64,000 bases of DNA, from NCBI RefSeq assembly GCF_000499845.2, contig NC_023753.2, positions 9,811,791-9,875,790 of the forward strand, given 5' to 3'. The notes under the pieces were generated by a model that had not been told where the DNA came from, made no database searches, and was given only the letters and a program-made list of their open reading frames with translations. Numbering within the stretch: the stretch's first letter is position 1; each line of letters begins with the position of its first letter. This document shows positions 36,201 to 49,212 of the stretch, in pieces. The DNA comes from Phaseolus vulgaris (lineage: Eukaryota > Streptophyta > Magnoliopsida > Fabales > Fabaceae). The position numbers and the translations under genes are program-made.

Positions 36201-37511
36201 AATGACCACTCTCTCAATCTTCTCTCTTGTAAGGCCCACAAACACAGGATCTCCAAAAACGAGGATAACGAAAAGCTGAGTTTCGATCTTTTATTATTTA
36301 AAAACTATGCTTTAACATTTATTGGACCTAGTTTATTTATTTTGGATGATTAACAATACTTTCAACTTTAATTATAATATATCTCTCTTCATTTTTCTTC
36401 TCTATTGACAAATTTTCGTTGTAGTTTTATTTCTTACATATTACATTATGTTTCTTTTTAAGTTCATATCAGCCTCTGGTTGTAGTTTTCTTCGACTGGT
36501 GAGGGTAGTTGATTTCTGTTGTGAAAAAGTTGATAATTTTGTTTGAAGTATAAGTTTAGGAAACATAATGATTTTTATATATTTTTTTATGTCTGTATGG
36601 TGTATGATGTAATGTTATATTTTGTTTGTTGTCGCTTTTGTTCTTCTTTTTTTTTTAAGGAATTCTTGATAATTTTTATTGGAAGTTTGACATAAGTTGG
36701 AGAGTGAGGTTTTATCTTTTTTTTTTTTTTTCTTTCTTAATTCTTTTATAAAGGTTGATCACCCTTTAAGTGGTCTTTATTTAATTATTGTTTTTTATTG
36801 ATAAAAAATGTTGATAATTTTTGTTAAATATTATATTTTTGTTTATTTTGCTTTGAGACTTCAATCTAGCTCTTTGTATACGTGTTGGATATTTTTAATT
36901 TAATTAATTCACTATCAATAAAAAGAAGGATATGATGTTTTTCATTAATAGAAAGAAGGTTATGATGTTTTTGATTAATTTGATATTGATAGTATGTGAC
37001 TTTTCATAATATGATGTTGTGCATGAGATTATGAGATACGCAATGAACGTTAGATTATTGTGTTGCATTTGTTGATGTTCATTGTGGGTAAATTCTTTTA
37101 ATGCGACTGAAAAATTACTTTTCACAAAACATTCACCTACTTTTATAAAACAGTTTTGGACATAGCTCTTCAAAAAGAAGCGTGTATATAAAAAAAAGTC
37201 AATTTTGGATTTTTTTTAATTCGAAAGAGAAGATTTAAAAAAAGTAAGTGTTTAAAAAAAAATCAAACTTCTAAAAGAAAAAATGGAAAGGAATTGAGGT
37301 AAAATAACAATATTTTTTAACAAGGTTCAACAAAACAAAACATATGAGAAAAAAATATAAGAACAAAAAAGCAAAACGGGGTAAATTTTCATATAAAAAA
37401 AATAGGGAAGGAGCAATCAATGTAAATTGAAAGAAAAAATAGCAAAAGTTAAAAGTTAAATTCTAATTTATTTTTAAAATTTAAAGTTGAAATTCTAAGT
37501 TTTACATTGCA
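30244..37511. other. Intergenic DNA, no gene recognised
   Basis: Open frames such as 31957-32490 (minus, 177 codons) are Ser/His/Tyr-rich translations of repetitive GA-rich DNA; the segment near 32070-32097 repeats AAATGGG. 32290-32570 is less AT-rich and could be regulatory. Near-duplicate phrases occur at about 35780-35817 and 35890-35926 (ACATATAGTCTAATATATT) and a 30-bp tandem pair at 36920-36975. Nothing else was found. Confidence 0.45.
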
Positions 37512-37900
37512 CACTAAAAAAACAAAATTAAATAAAAACTAATTTTAGAGATAAAAAATAATTAATCGCTATATTAACTAAATTAGATATTATTTTAGAT
37601 GATACTAAAAAAATTATTGGTTTCTAAATTAGTTTCTATTATTAATAAATAATTTTTAAATTGTTATCTAATTAGCTACAAAGGTTTTAACTACCAATTA
37701 TTTAGATTCTAAATTTAGTAGCAAAAACTTTGGTATAATTAAATACCAATTTAGAAACTATTTATCAATAATAGAAACTAATTTAGAAATCAATAATTTT
37801 TTTAGTCTATAAAATGGTTTATAATGTAATCAATATAAAAACTAATTATTTTTTATCTCTAAAATTAATTTTTATTTAATAATTTTTTATTTTTTTATCA
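37512..37900. mobile_element. Diverged long-TIR MITE (copy F)
   Basis: It starts CACTAAAAAAACAAAATTAA and shows the palindromic body of the family (TTTCTAAATTAGTTTCTATT, ATTTAGATTCTAAATTTAGT, then AATAGAAACTAATTTAGAAA). It ends in a T-rich degenerate terminus near 37900. It is a full-length but older copy. Confidence 0.65.
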
Positions 37901-40351
37901 GTAAAATAAAATAATCAATAAAGATGAAGGATATCTCAACCTTTATATAAAAAAGAAATCTCCACCTAACTGAACGCAAGAAATCTACCATGGCATATTA
38001 ACCCAATAGTCCTCAAATAGTCAAATATAGTCAAAACTGGTTACTCACAATTTAAAACATTTTAATTACAATATCAAAATTCAAAAGTTCCACAAATATG
38101 TGTAAGAAAACAGTTAGGTAAAGACAAAATTAAGTATGATAATACAAAAGTTGCACATGTATACAAAGATAATTATGTAATGAATCATGTGCATTTCCCA
38201 ATCTTGGTGGAAATAGATGCCCATAAGGGTACCATATGTTCATTGTTCGAAGTCAAATTTCCAGCAAACATAATTACACTGTATATTTTGCACAAACCAA
38301 AATCTGTTTTAGGGAAACTTTTTTTATATGAAAAGCAGTGAGGTCAATGACCAAAATTGGCCCTTATATAACGTAGCAAACTCAGGAGCTAATCACGGCA
38401 CTTAAATATAGGTATTTGCAAACTTATTCATTTTTCACAATGAATTAAATAATTGTGCTAGTCCCCTTTCAAAAATGTTAGATTGATTTCTTTATTAACA
38501 AAAAATAAATCAAATAAATAAAAATATTTAAAGAATGTCCCTTGTACTTATACAAAGCAAGTTAACATTATAAAGATTTTATGATATACTCTCTCAAAAC
38601 AGTAAAATCTTTTAAAAAATAAAATAAAATTACTGTTTTTGGTTGTCTTTGGTTTTATGTGAAAGTTGGTGTCCCTCTTAATTTAATTTATTGTTTGAAT
38701 GGAGTATTACAACCACCACTAAATACAAAATTGTCACTCAATAACATATTATATAAATATTGACAAAAAATAGTCATTATAAACTTTAATTAAAGGATTT
38801 GGCTGATATTTACTAAAAGATAGTTTGGTTGAGATTAATAGAGAAAATCAACAAATATCAATTGAAAATTAGTTGAGTTACATTAATGTATAAATAATCC
38901 TAATAATCTTAATGTTGGCTAAAAAAATCTTAACTTACATCAATGGAAGAATAGTTTTATTAACGAAGTTAAAAAAAACTTGGTTTATTATCAGCGAAAC
39001 AATCTTATTAAAGTTATTTGAGAAATATTATTGACCTACTATAGTTAATAAAAATCCTGACTTACATCAATTAAAAATTATCTTAATTGACGTTAATAAA
39101 AGAATTGTATTTGACACTAATAAAAGAACAATATTAATTAAAAAATAATATTGGCTTGTATAGCGAAAGAGTAATCTTTGATCACCAAAATAATAATCAT
39201 GATCAACTTTAATTTAAAAGTAAATCTAAATATGTTGTGTCGGGAACACCCCAACCTCATCTAAAGCCACAATACCTGATTTTAACCAAGCTGAAGAGAG
39301 AATATAGAAAAAAATGGACATGAAATTGATAAAAAAAAAGTAGTAAGAAGAATTTTAATTTTTTTAATTTTAAATAGTTAAATTACTCACATAAATTTAT
39401 TGAAAATTATTTTTTTAAGTTTTTTAAAAATAAATGAAATAAATTATTCAACGGTAGTTATGAAAATAGGAAAAAAATTAAATGAAATATTTTCAAAGAC
39501 TAAAATTACTTTTACCAATATTTAATAATAAAATCATAAATTAAAGCTTCAAAACAACGGTTGAAAACAAAAGTATTCACACAAATAACAATAAGAAACA
39601 AATCCCTAAAAAATGATTAAAATGAAACATCTCTCTCCGTAGTGTTCACTATAAACGCAGCTTAATGATTGATTATCATGCCTAAACAACGACTATATTT
39701 GTCAACAGTGCCATGCTTTATTGGATGTAGACATGCACGTTTTGCTAATAAGCCATGAGGCATGCAAGGGAACTTGCACAGTTTAAGATTGAATCAAACA
39801 AATTCTTTTATACCCACTATTAATTGAACAATATATTAATGCACTTTGAGCATAATGAAATGCCTTCTATGTTGTTCCAAATTTTCTCTTCGCTTATCAC
39901 TTTGGGGTCGTGGATTATAAAACATTTTCATTTCAGATACAAACTGCCATCTAAACAAAAAGATATCACTATTGTGCAGCAACATAATAGCAGAACCATG
40001 CAGAAAGGATATCGAAGAACAACGGGTTACCAATTTCACCACCAAATGAATGAATACAATGAAAACATCGGGAATTCATTCCGAATTACATTCTGAAAAC
40101 CCCTGAAGTACAACCAGCACAACCATCTATGCATAAAGATTGCTACAACAATACATAAATCTATGTTTCTATAAAATTTGAAAAGGAACCCTCCTGTTTG
40201 GAAAGAAAACCATTTGATTTCTAAGCCAAAAAACAATTGAGCCTTACTATAGTACAACATTTTTTCTATTCTATGAAAATATATAAGGATTAGTAGGATG
40301 AAATGAATGGTATTGTTTCTGACCTTTGGCCTGTTTGACTTATACTGAGCT
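37901..40351. other. Intergenic DNA and probable 3' UTR of the ADCS gene
   Basis: No gene-like frame was recognised at 37901-40100. The part just below the ADCS stop (about 40100-40351) should hold its 3' UTR on the minus strand. No clear AATAAA signal could be chosen. Open frames here are AT-driven. Confidence 0.4.
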
Positions 40352-43300
40352 CTAATCAAAATGCAGCACAGCCCTTGATGGGGCTTTTGCTTTCAAGACC
40401 ATCTCTTCATACTCGTCGTCAGGGTTTGACAGAGCAACAATTGCCCCTCCAGCCCCTATTGAGGCTTCACTCTCATGTATAATGACTGTTCTTATGACAA
40501 TATTTAGATCAAATGTCTGGTTGTAGGAAAAAAATCCAATACTGCCTGAGTATATACCCCGTGAACAACTTTCAATAGAATCAAGAAGTTCCATTGATCT
40601 CAACTTAGGTGCACCTGTCATTGAACCACCGGGAAATGCAGCTTTGACGCAGTCTACAGCACTAACATCTGACCGCTTCTTCCCACAAATTGTACTCACC
40701 ATTGTGTGAACAGTTGCATATGATTCCACATCCATGAGACGCGGCACATGAACAGAACCAGGATCACATACACGACCAAGGTCATTCCTTAGAAGGTCAA
40801 CAATCATCAGGTTTTCAGCCTGATCCTTTTCGCTGAAAGAGAAAGCAATTTAGTTCACCATAGACTTACCCAACTGAAAGTAAGCTAGACTACTTTCCTT
40901 CAACATGTTACAATTCTGGATATCAAGTATCTGTATCATTTTTGTGTTAGAAAAACCGGTTGCTAATTGGACCTCAAATTCTCCTGAACATCTAAAGTTT
41001 AGGTAACAGATTCATAATAAACATCACAACTAAATTTCCAACCAAACAGGAGTATAACACTTTTTAATGAGTTTTGATAGCTTTCAAACTATTAAAGCAT
41101 TAACGACAAACAATGTCTTAAGAGAAGTAACTCCAAAATTTAAAATGAAGCTGTAGAAACATTTGTTGAGATAGTGATGTGTAAAACTAAATATAGGTCA
41201 CCTGAATTGTAATTTTAATTTGAGTTGTTCATCTTCCTCTTTCGTAGCACCACGAGCTATTGTACCCTTGATGGGCTTAGCTTCTAGTGTATTCTTCCTA
41301 TCCAACTGCAGGAACCTCTCGGGAGAAGAACAGCAAATACACAGGTCCTCCTTTGAAAAATTAAGCCAAGCAGCATATGGAGCTGGATTCCTTTCTCTCA
41401 AATGCAGATACAGGCCAAGAGAATTTAATTCCTTAATTGGTTTCCTCATCTGAGTTGTGAGGCATAACTCATAGCTTTCTCCATCTTTAATGTAGTTTAG
41501 ACACTTCTTAACATCCTCAATGTACTGCTCTCTAGATTTTTCAGCAGCAAAACCAGGCTTACTTGAGGAAAGTGTTAAAGAATGAGAGTCATGTTTTCCC
41601 AAAGGCATTTTCACAGAGCCATCTAAGTTCAGAAGTTTCTCCTCTGTGTCGTCCAACCACTGTGTAACACTTGAACTTTCTTCGTGTATAGCCAATATGT
41701 AAACATCGTCATTTTTGTGGTCAATGACTACAAGATTATCAGCAAAGAAAAAACATGCATCTGGAGTTTTAGATTTGTGACAGTTAGATTTGACACCACA
41801 TTCTACTTTGAGGTCATACCTGCAACATAAGAAACCGATTATGTGTCTAGTTACTAGTATTGGTTCATTGAAGAGATCATGCTGAAATTACAGGGTTTTA
41901 GATGGTTGAAGGAGGGAATTTAGAGGATAGATAATGAATACAGAACATAAACACTAACCTTTATTTGATTTGATACTAAATCATAATCTTAAATAAAGCT
42001 TGGGTTATTGTTTGGAGAAGAATTGAAATGATACTTGGTTATGAAAAAATATTTATACTCTTTGAAAGTTGGCGGTTCTTGGTGGATTAACGAAGAACTA
42101 TATATAGTTTGCGGTAGAGATAAATCAGTATAAAAAACTCTTATGCTTACTGTTTTTCAAAAGGTTTTTGAAAATCAAACCTATAAAAAGATAACTTTCA
42201 CATATTAAGAAATGAGGTGCTACCATGATACAGAACATAAAGCACGTGCTCTTTATTTGTATTAATACTAAACTATAGTCCTTATTAAATAAGGAAATAA
42301 ATCAAAAGATAATAAAGAAATATTAAAATTAATTCTGAGAGATGATCTAAAATACTCTAAATTATTCTTATAGACTGGTAGAATCAATATAATAGATACT
42401 TTTCATATATTCTAGAATAAATTTACATAACAATACTATGCAAGTAAACATACTTAGCAAGAGGAAGCGTAACATCCAAAATATCAAAATGAGGATCCAT
42501 AATATTTCAAACTCAAAATAAATGTAAACTGTCATATTATGACAATTAGAGATGCTGATAAAAAAAATGACAATTAGAGATAATTATATAACTGAATATA
42601 AGATTCAAACTAAGCATAAAATCAGAGAAACAAGGAAGGACAAGAAAGAGCAGCAATAATACCCACAAAGCAGAAGTAATAGCATAAAAAATAAAGATAA
42701 AATTAGGAGCAATTGTTTGACAGATGCTTAAGCGTTTAGGTATATTCAATATAGACATAATTGCTTATCATTCCCACCTACCCAATGTAACCAACATATC
42801 CACCGTGAAAGTCAAATGGTAGGCCTTCATATTCATTTTTATCATAACGATATGATAAAAGCTCCTGCAACATTATGAAGACAACATTTTTATGTGGGAG
42901 AAATGAATAAAAGGAAAAAATATTGAATATATTGTTAGGAAAATGAATATGATGTGTATCATGACTGGGAAGATCCAAGTAGTTGGGAAATCATTTAAGT
43001 ATGCACCAACAAAATATACAAATGATGGAGGTTCAATACACACAAAAAATCAACTTTTCTGATATCTTAACCCTGTATACTTTATCGTAAATCCTACCTC
43101 ATCCTCTTTCCTTTCTTAAATTCGTCCCTAATCAAAGCATAAATTATTCAAAGTGATACATGGCATTGCATTGGTCTAGATAACCAGGAATGGAGGATAA
43201 GGATCTTTTTTGTATTATCTTCTTTATTAGCATATGTGATGTTTAGAATAAATCATTTTGGATTAAAAAATCATAAGAGAAGTTCGGGGCAGCATAGCTT

Positions 43301-46300
43301 GGGAAGGATCTCCAAACTACAGAAATTATACGTAAGTATTAAGGATTAATTCTCTCTAAAGCTTGACCTGTTAAGTAGAAGGCCAGTAACTATTTTGTAT
43401 CCAAAAAGTCCCTTCATGCAAAAAGCCTTTTAGGCTTGAAGCGTAGACATGACTAGGCCAGTTTTTACCTTGCGATATTTCAACTGAATAATGAAAAATG
43501 GGGATAACAAGAATAGAACTTCTGACAAAGGTTTGTATCATGTCGAGGACCAATTCTCCTAGAAACTTTAATTGTTAGGAAGAAGCCCAAGAACTATGTC
43601 TAAGTTTAACAATAAGGTGTATCCTTGTTGAGGAGTGTTATATGCAAGAATAAATCATCATAAGGCCAACACCTTTCAGTCTGTATGTACCTTGTTCAAA
43701 AAATCAAGAAAACCTTCTTTCAAAAATATCGTTTCCGTAGAACCTTGACAATCTTCCAATGACAAATAACCACCGCCTTTTGAACTCCCATCACTGGAAA
43801 AAGGTTAAATAGTGATAGAAATACTTATTATCATGTTCATGCATCAATAAAGAAACTAGTACAACTCAACTCTTAAAGCATACAACAGAACACTAGCAGA
43901 CCACTTATTTTTAAGAAGCCCATTCACCAACCTCAAAAAAAAAAAAAAAAAAAAGAATGTAAAACAGAAAAAGAATTTAAGAAATTTAAGAAATTTAAGA
44001 AAAAAAACTAACAGTTGAGAGGATTGATTTCAAACCTTTGATGAGACAATCTGAACGTTAACTGCTTCCAAAGTGATCCGCCTTTTCCTCCCATAAATGA
44101 AAAGCGTGCTCTTCCCTAAATAGGAAGGGAAGAATAATAAATATTTCACAATTAGTAGCAAATAATGAAGCTTTTATCTCAATATGACGAGATGCTATAT
44201 CGCTTGTTTATTATCGTTTGAAGATCCAAATGAAAACATTATGTATTGTGTATTATAAACATGAGATAATAAAATGTGTCTCTAAACTTGAAAACATTGG
44301 AATACCTTCTCTGTGGAGGAACTATCCAACCAAAAGGTGTTTTCAGTTTCATGTCCAAACAACTCACAAAATATACTTTCTGCTCCACCAACTTGACCAG
44401 CCAAGTGACCAAATTTCCTCCATTTCAACTTCAAACATGTATAACCAGTGGTTGCATGATGAGTATTTACCATGTTGGACATTTCTAAATGCTTCACCTC
44501 AGCTTTATTATATTCCAAATGTCTCTCTGCGTGAACTATTTTTTTTGAACTGATCCTCTGCATTGTTCTCTGCACTAATACTTCTGCTAACCTCTCTGTA
44601 GAGTCTATTACGCTTGAAAACTGCATGCATGCTAAAGAAAGTTTACTGCTCAGGTAAATTACACAGAACCTATTTATTTGAAGGTCAATGAAAATTGAAA
44701 ACAAAATTATGGAGCATGTAAATAAAATGGCAATCAATCACAATATTTTTTATTTTGAAAGATGGGATTTAAGCTAATACGAAGAACAACTTGATTATCA
44801 CATATAAATGTCATTTGAGTAACCTCTCCAAATTGAAATTCTTTCCGTAACTATTCAAAAGAAAACTAGGTATAAGATTAATTCCCCTTGTATATAATGA
44901 TCGTATAGGGTTATGTATTTATAGATACTAAGCATACAAAATATATGGGCTAAACATAAGCATCTTTCATGTATTCACAACAAAGAGAATAAATTTTAAT
45001 AACAAAGTTCTTCAGTTTACCATCAGAATATGCACGTTTTTCCTTGAAAGATGACTTAAATCTCAGCCAATAATCGTCTGTAATATCTCTAAAATTCTTG
45101 AATATTTGACTTCCGTAGCAGGTTGCAACACTTTCTGGATGAAACTGATGATCAAAATTGTTGAGTTGAACACATTTAACAAATAATGAATTAATATAAA
45201 CGCAAAGGCAATCCTATAGGCAGATTATTTATGTATTAGACACCTGCACACCATAGTGTGGTCTTGTAGAATGCCGGATTCCCATAACAACTCTTGTACT
45301 TCTAGTATTTCCATAATCAAAACGGTTTGAACTTCCATTTCCTACTTTAGCTAAAAAGGGGTCAACGAAAATGCTTGGATCTGTTTGAGCTTCATGAGTG
45401 TTGGACTTGCCAAAATCTTTGGACCCAATAAATGGAAGTGTGCTAGTGGAAGAGGTCCATGCTATTGGAATGAGCTCTTTGGGAAGTGATATAGAATCTA
45501 TAACCAGTGAATGATATCGAACCGCCTGAAATATGCCACGAACAATTATGACTATGATAGTAGATCAGATACTTTTAAAATTTTGACAAAAAAAAGAAGA
45601 AATTTAACAAGAAAAAATGGATAAAGAAACATTTGCAAGAGATCATTTAGCATTTTGTAACTTACGATGAAGGATTGTCACTGCATCAATCTCTTCGGAT
45701 AATATCAATTAATTGTTCACTTGCAAAGCCATTTCTTCTAAATACAAATTACGATATGGACTACAAATCTAATAAAGGGCTTTTAGTTTGGAAAATGTTT
45801 TAGAATTGCTAGGAATGCCTCCCTCTTTTGATTAAATTGAATTGAACGCAGGTGATTTTGGGCAAATGGCAAAACACTTCAATAAAAAAATCATAGGAAT
45901 TTCAGCCAACATTACAAAAGATGAATTTGAGGAATTAGAACGTGTAATATTTCAAGTATGTAGTGGTGAACAAACCTTGAAACCATAATTTCTACCAGAA
46001 GGTATATCATGAAAAAGCTGGCAGCCATTGTGCTCAACTTCACTGTAAAGTGCAAAGAGTTGGTTAAAAGAAAAGGTAAGGATAGATACGATAACTTTAA
46101 ATGATACTTTTTAGGTATATTTATGTTCATGAATGTTGCAATTTCGTAATAAGTACTAGAAAAACAACAGATATGGTTTTGAAATGTTTAACCGTACCTC
46201 AAACGACCATGGATTGGTTCAGATGCATGGACTATTTGAGCTCCATGCACATATCCTAATGCCTATCAAATCATAGCTTAACCAATTAAGAACATACAAA

Positions 46301-48715
46301 AGGATGAATTACAACAGGTTTAGTTTAAGTCTAATATAATACTTGATAGCAGCCAAGACATGACAACAAAAGTTATGAGAGCCATTTATGAATAAGTTGA
46401 TAGTCAACATAAGGCATTTATGAACAAGAGTTGGTCCACCATATTACCAAACCATTGACCAACATCAAGCATAATGCAGCGAGTACACTGTTTGCTTACT
46501 GCTGAAAATATCATCTTAACAGAGTATCATTTATCAATATATATAGGTAAAACTACAACTTTTTTCAAAATTAAAAAGAGTTTATCATCTTAATATTCTT
46601 TAACCCAATTATATGATCATCGAAATGCTGTTTTCTCCATTTTCTTCTTGATTCTGTTTCTAGCATAACAAATCGGTGAATGGAATAAGAATTTCTTGAT
46701 CATCGAAATGCTGTTTTCTCCATTTTCTTCTTGATTCTATTTCTAGCATACAAATCTGTGAATGGGATAAAAATTTCATCCCGTTTTAAGTTAAAAATCA
46801 TATTAACCAAATGCGTATTCCATTCCAATCTTTCCAAACTCCATTCCACCAAAAGACTTTGAATACTAATTTATCTTCAGAAGAAACAAGAAAAAGGGAA
46901 AACATTGTGACACAGACCCTATCCTAGTATGATTACATACTACAAAGGAAGGCTAAACAAAAGAAATAAAGGGATAAAACTGTTGTACGTTAACGCAAGA
47001 TTGGAATTCAAGAACTCAAGTGAACTCTGCATTAGAACTTGGGCATGCTATTAACAGTACAAGTTGAAACCTTAAAAGTTACAAGATGTTCTAGAAATGA
47101 AGGAAGCATGGTCCATGTAAGGTTTGTGCAGAAAGAAAGCGAGTACAAGTAAACATAGGAGTAGGGGGAGAGAGGAGGCAACAATCTTGCTTAAAAGAAA
47201 AGAAAATACCTGGTGTCCTAGGCAAACACCCAGAATAGGAATATCCCAGCATTTAAGCAACAGCTGAAGACAAATGCCTGAACCACATAAGGAACCATTT
47301 CCAAAATTATTAAAGTAAAAAAAAAACTTCCACGCTTCACGACATAAAGATCAGGGTAACGTATCAAATTAAATAATATTATTAAATTTTGCAAACTAAA
47401 TTAGGTGTCCTTTTAAAAAAAATATGATTAGACATCTATGAGTAGCCCAACAACAAGATCGGGGTAGGTTCCAAAACCAAATTAAATGAAGTGAGCTTAA
47501 CTCAATCCCAAAAGAAGCTAATGGGAAAAGGACTGTCCTTACTAATAGTATTTTATCCATATTCCTAACTAAGATGGGACCTTTTAACACAAATATTGAA
47601 ATCCGTAACAGAAGCAACTTAGTTTTCTGCTGCCTCTTTTGGAGCAATAAGTAAATGTAGTGAAATTATCAAATCTACAAGATCATCCAAGATTTCACCT
47701 ATATCTTCCGGGCATGCTGGAGAACCAGGTCCAGGTGATATTACAATGTTATCAAAAGCATTTTCTTCATACAAGTAATGACAAAGTTCTTCCCACGTCC
47801 ACTCGTCATTTTGGATCACCACAGGAGGGACTGGCAAAAATGATTAAACCAAACCAGCTGTTAAAAGGACATAAACACCTTACAAAACTTCTTCATCCAA
47901 TGACTGGCCATTATAGCTGTATTTGGAAGGCACCAAGTTAAAACCACATTATAGTGAACAGAGAGCTTTATCAAATCAAGATGACCAAACTGAACTCTAC
48001 ATTTCTAGTACCACGTATATAAAAAAAAATGAGCATAATAAATTTACTCCAACATGTTGCCTAATGCATTTGTTCTAAGACCTCAAAAGCTAGTACTCTT
48101 CTCAATTGATTGCTATATATAACATGCAATAATGAGCAACTCAAATTGACAAGCAGGTTTACTTACTGCATTTCAACACATGATAACTTTTTTACAAATT
48201 ATTTGCAGTTCAATATTGAAGAAGTTAATTTTAGGACTAGAATTTATTTTAAAGAGTCTTTATTTAGAAAAAGGCACTTCCCTGTGAGATTTTACTACTA
48301 CACTAGCAAATCAACATTTTCCAAATTGTCTTCTACACACATCCACATCAAAGTGAAAAAGATAGAACTTACCTCCATTAATAACAGAAAGTTCCTGGTA
48401 TATATTGTAAGTGTAACTGTCATAGTTGTCAATCAACAATGTCCTCACAAAATCTGCCTTTTGTAGAGGCACCTGCAGCCTTCTCTTTCTTTCATACGAC
48501 TCCTCTTTGTGGCTATGCATCAATTGGCAAGAAACCGCTGCGCTCACGTTCCTTCCATCACGATTAGAAACTCCCACATCACCACCTTTCTTAATAAAAC
48601 AAGAAACCCTTAACGATGCTCTGGACAGAAGAAAGTTCCCATTCGCGTATTGCATGGATTCACTCGCAGGACATGTGAGCTCGGAAGAAAACAAACGCAA
48701 AGACGACGAATTCAT
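40352..48715 (-). CDS. ADCS: Aminodeoxychorismate synthase, plastidial (fused PabA-PabB), 13 exons
   Basis: It converts chorismate and glutamine to 4-amino-4-deoxychorismate, the step before p-aminobenzoate in plastid folate synthesis. Exons: 48715-48373, 47830-47699, 47277-47210, 46262-46198, 46042-45976, 45525-45244, 45144-45021, 44631-44306, 44115-44036, 43793-43691, 42864-42782, 41819-41202, 40832-40352. All introns are GT-AG and the sum is 2772 nt, 923 residues plus TAG, close to the known plant length. Residues 1 to about 88, rich in Ser and basic residues, look like a transit peptide. The glutamine amidotransferase half starts at [12 protein letters not shown] (about 93), with nucleophile Cys177 in GVCLGHQ and His321/Glu323 in FHPES. 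The PabB half has [14 protein letters not shown] (about 473), Lys742 in [16 protein letters not shown] (about 771) and GGSMTGAPK (832-840). All expected catalytic motifs are present, so it looks functional. The exon 8 acceptor (TTTCTTTAG) was chosen because it keeps the frame. Confidence 0.95.
46614..46778. repeat. 83-bp tandem duplication in an ADCS intron
   Basis: TGATCATCGAAATGCTG begins units at 46614 and 46697; both continue through TTTTCTCCATTTTCTTCTTG and end in AATTTC. They differ by a few substitutions and small indels. It lies between exons 3 and 4 and does not touch splice sites. Confidence 0.9.
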
Positions 48716-49165
48716 GTTTTGCTAGGAAAAGTGCCCAGACACCTTCTGCAGACAAAGAGGCATAAAATTAATTACTAATCATGTGGTAGTAGTTAATTAT
48801 ATGCAAACAAAAATCCTCCCGAAACGCATTTGAAACGCGGAAAACAAAAACGTAAGGTTTCAACGATCACCAGTGATTCTGAGAGTGATTGTGTGATTCC
48901 TCTAGTGATCAGTGGCATCAAGAAAAGTTAGATCTGAAAGAACAAGAGTTACCAATTAGCAAATTGGATAGAAAAAAATGGCATGAGCAGAGAAAGAAGG
49001 AGACAGAGGCAGCACGTGTAAGCTTGCGTGTATATTGCTTTGATTTTGAGAAAAAGGAGTTGCGAATTCAGAGATAAGAAGAGGTGGAAATTGGAATGAG
49101 ATGGCGGGAGAAGAAGGAGAAGAAAAATGGTGTTAGTGCCGGATTCGGAGCGGGTGGTGGAGATG
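48716..49165 (-). other. Probable 5' UTR region of ADCS, perhaps with a leader intron
   Basis: This is upstream of the ATG at 48715. On the minus strand TTTGTCTGCAG just above 48750 is a good acceptor, so a leader intron is possible, but no convincing donor could be chosen. No upstream coding sequence was recognised. Confidence 0.35.
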
Positions 49166-49193
49166 GAGTTTGTTAGTGCTTCATAAGGTGTAG

Positions 49194-49204
49194 TATATAT
49201 ATAT
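49194..49204 (-). promoter_or_regulatory. Possible TATA box of ADCS
   Basis: An alternating TATATATATA run lies about 480 bp upstream of the start codon on the minus strand, followed by a mixed-composition stretch with a plausible transcription start near 49165. Simple AT repeats are common here, so this is tentative. Confidence 0.3.
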
Positions 49205-49212
49205 AATATATG

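Noticed and set aside
44282..44737. Apparent frameshift in ADCS exon 8 at the eight-base T run (44539-44546)
   Set aside because: A second frame gives a short stretch resembling the family, but the acceptor TTTCTTTAG at 44632 leaves the main frame open through the whole exon with correct phase on both sides, so no shift is needed.
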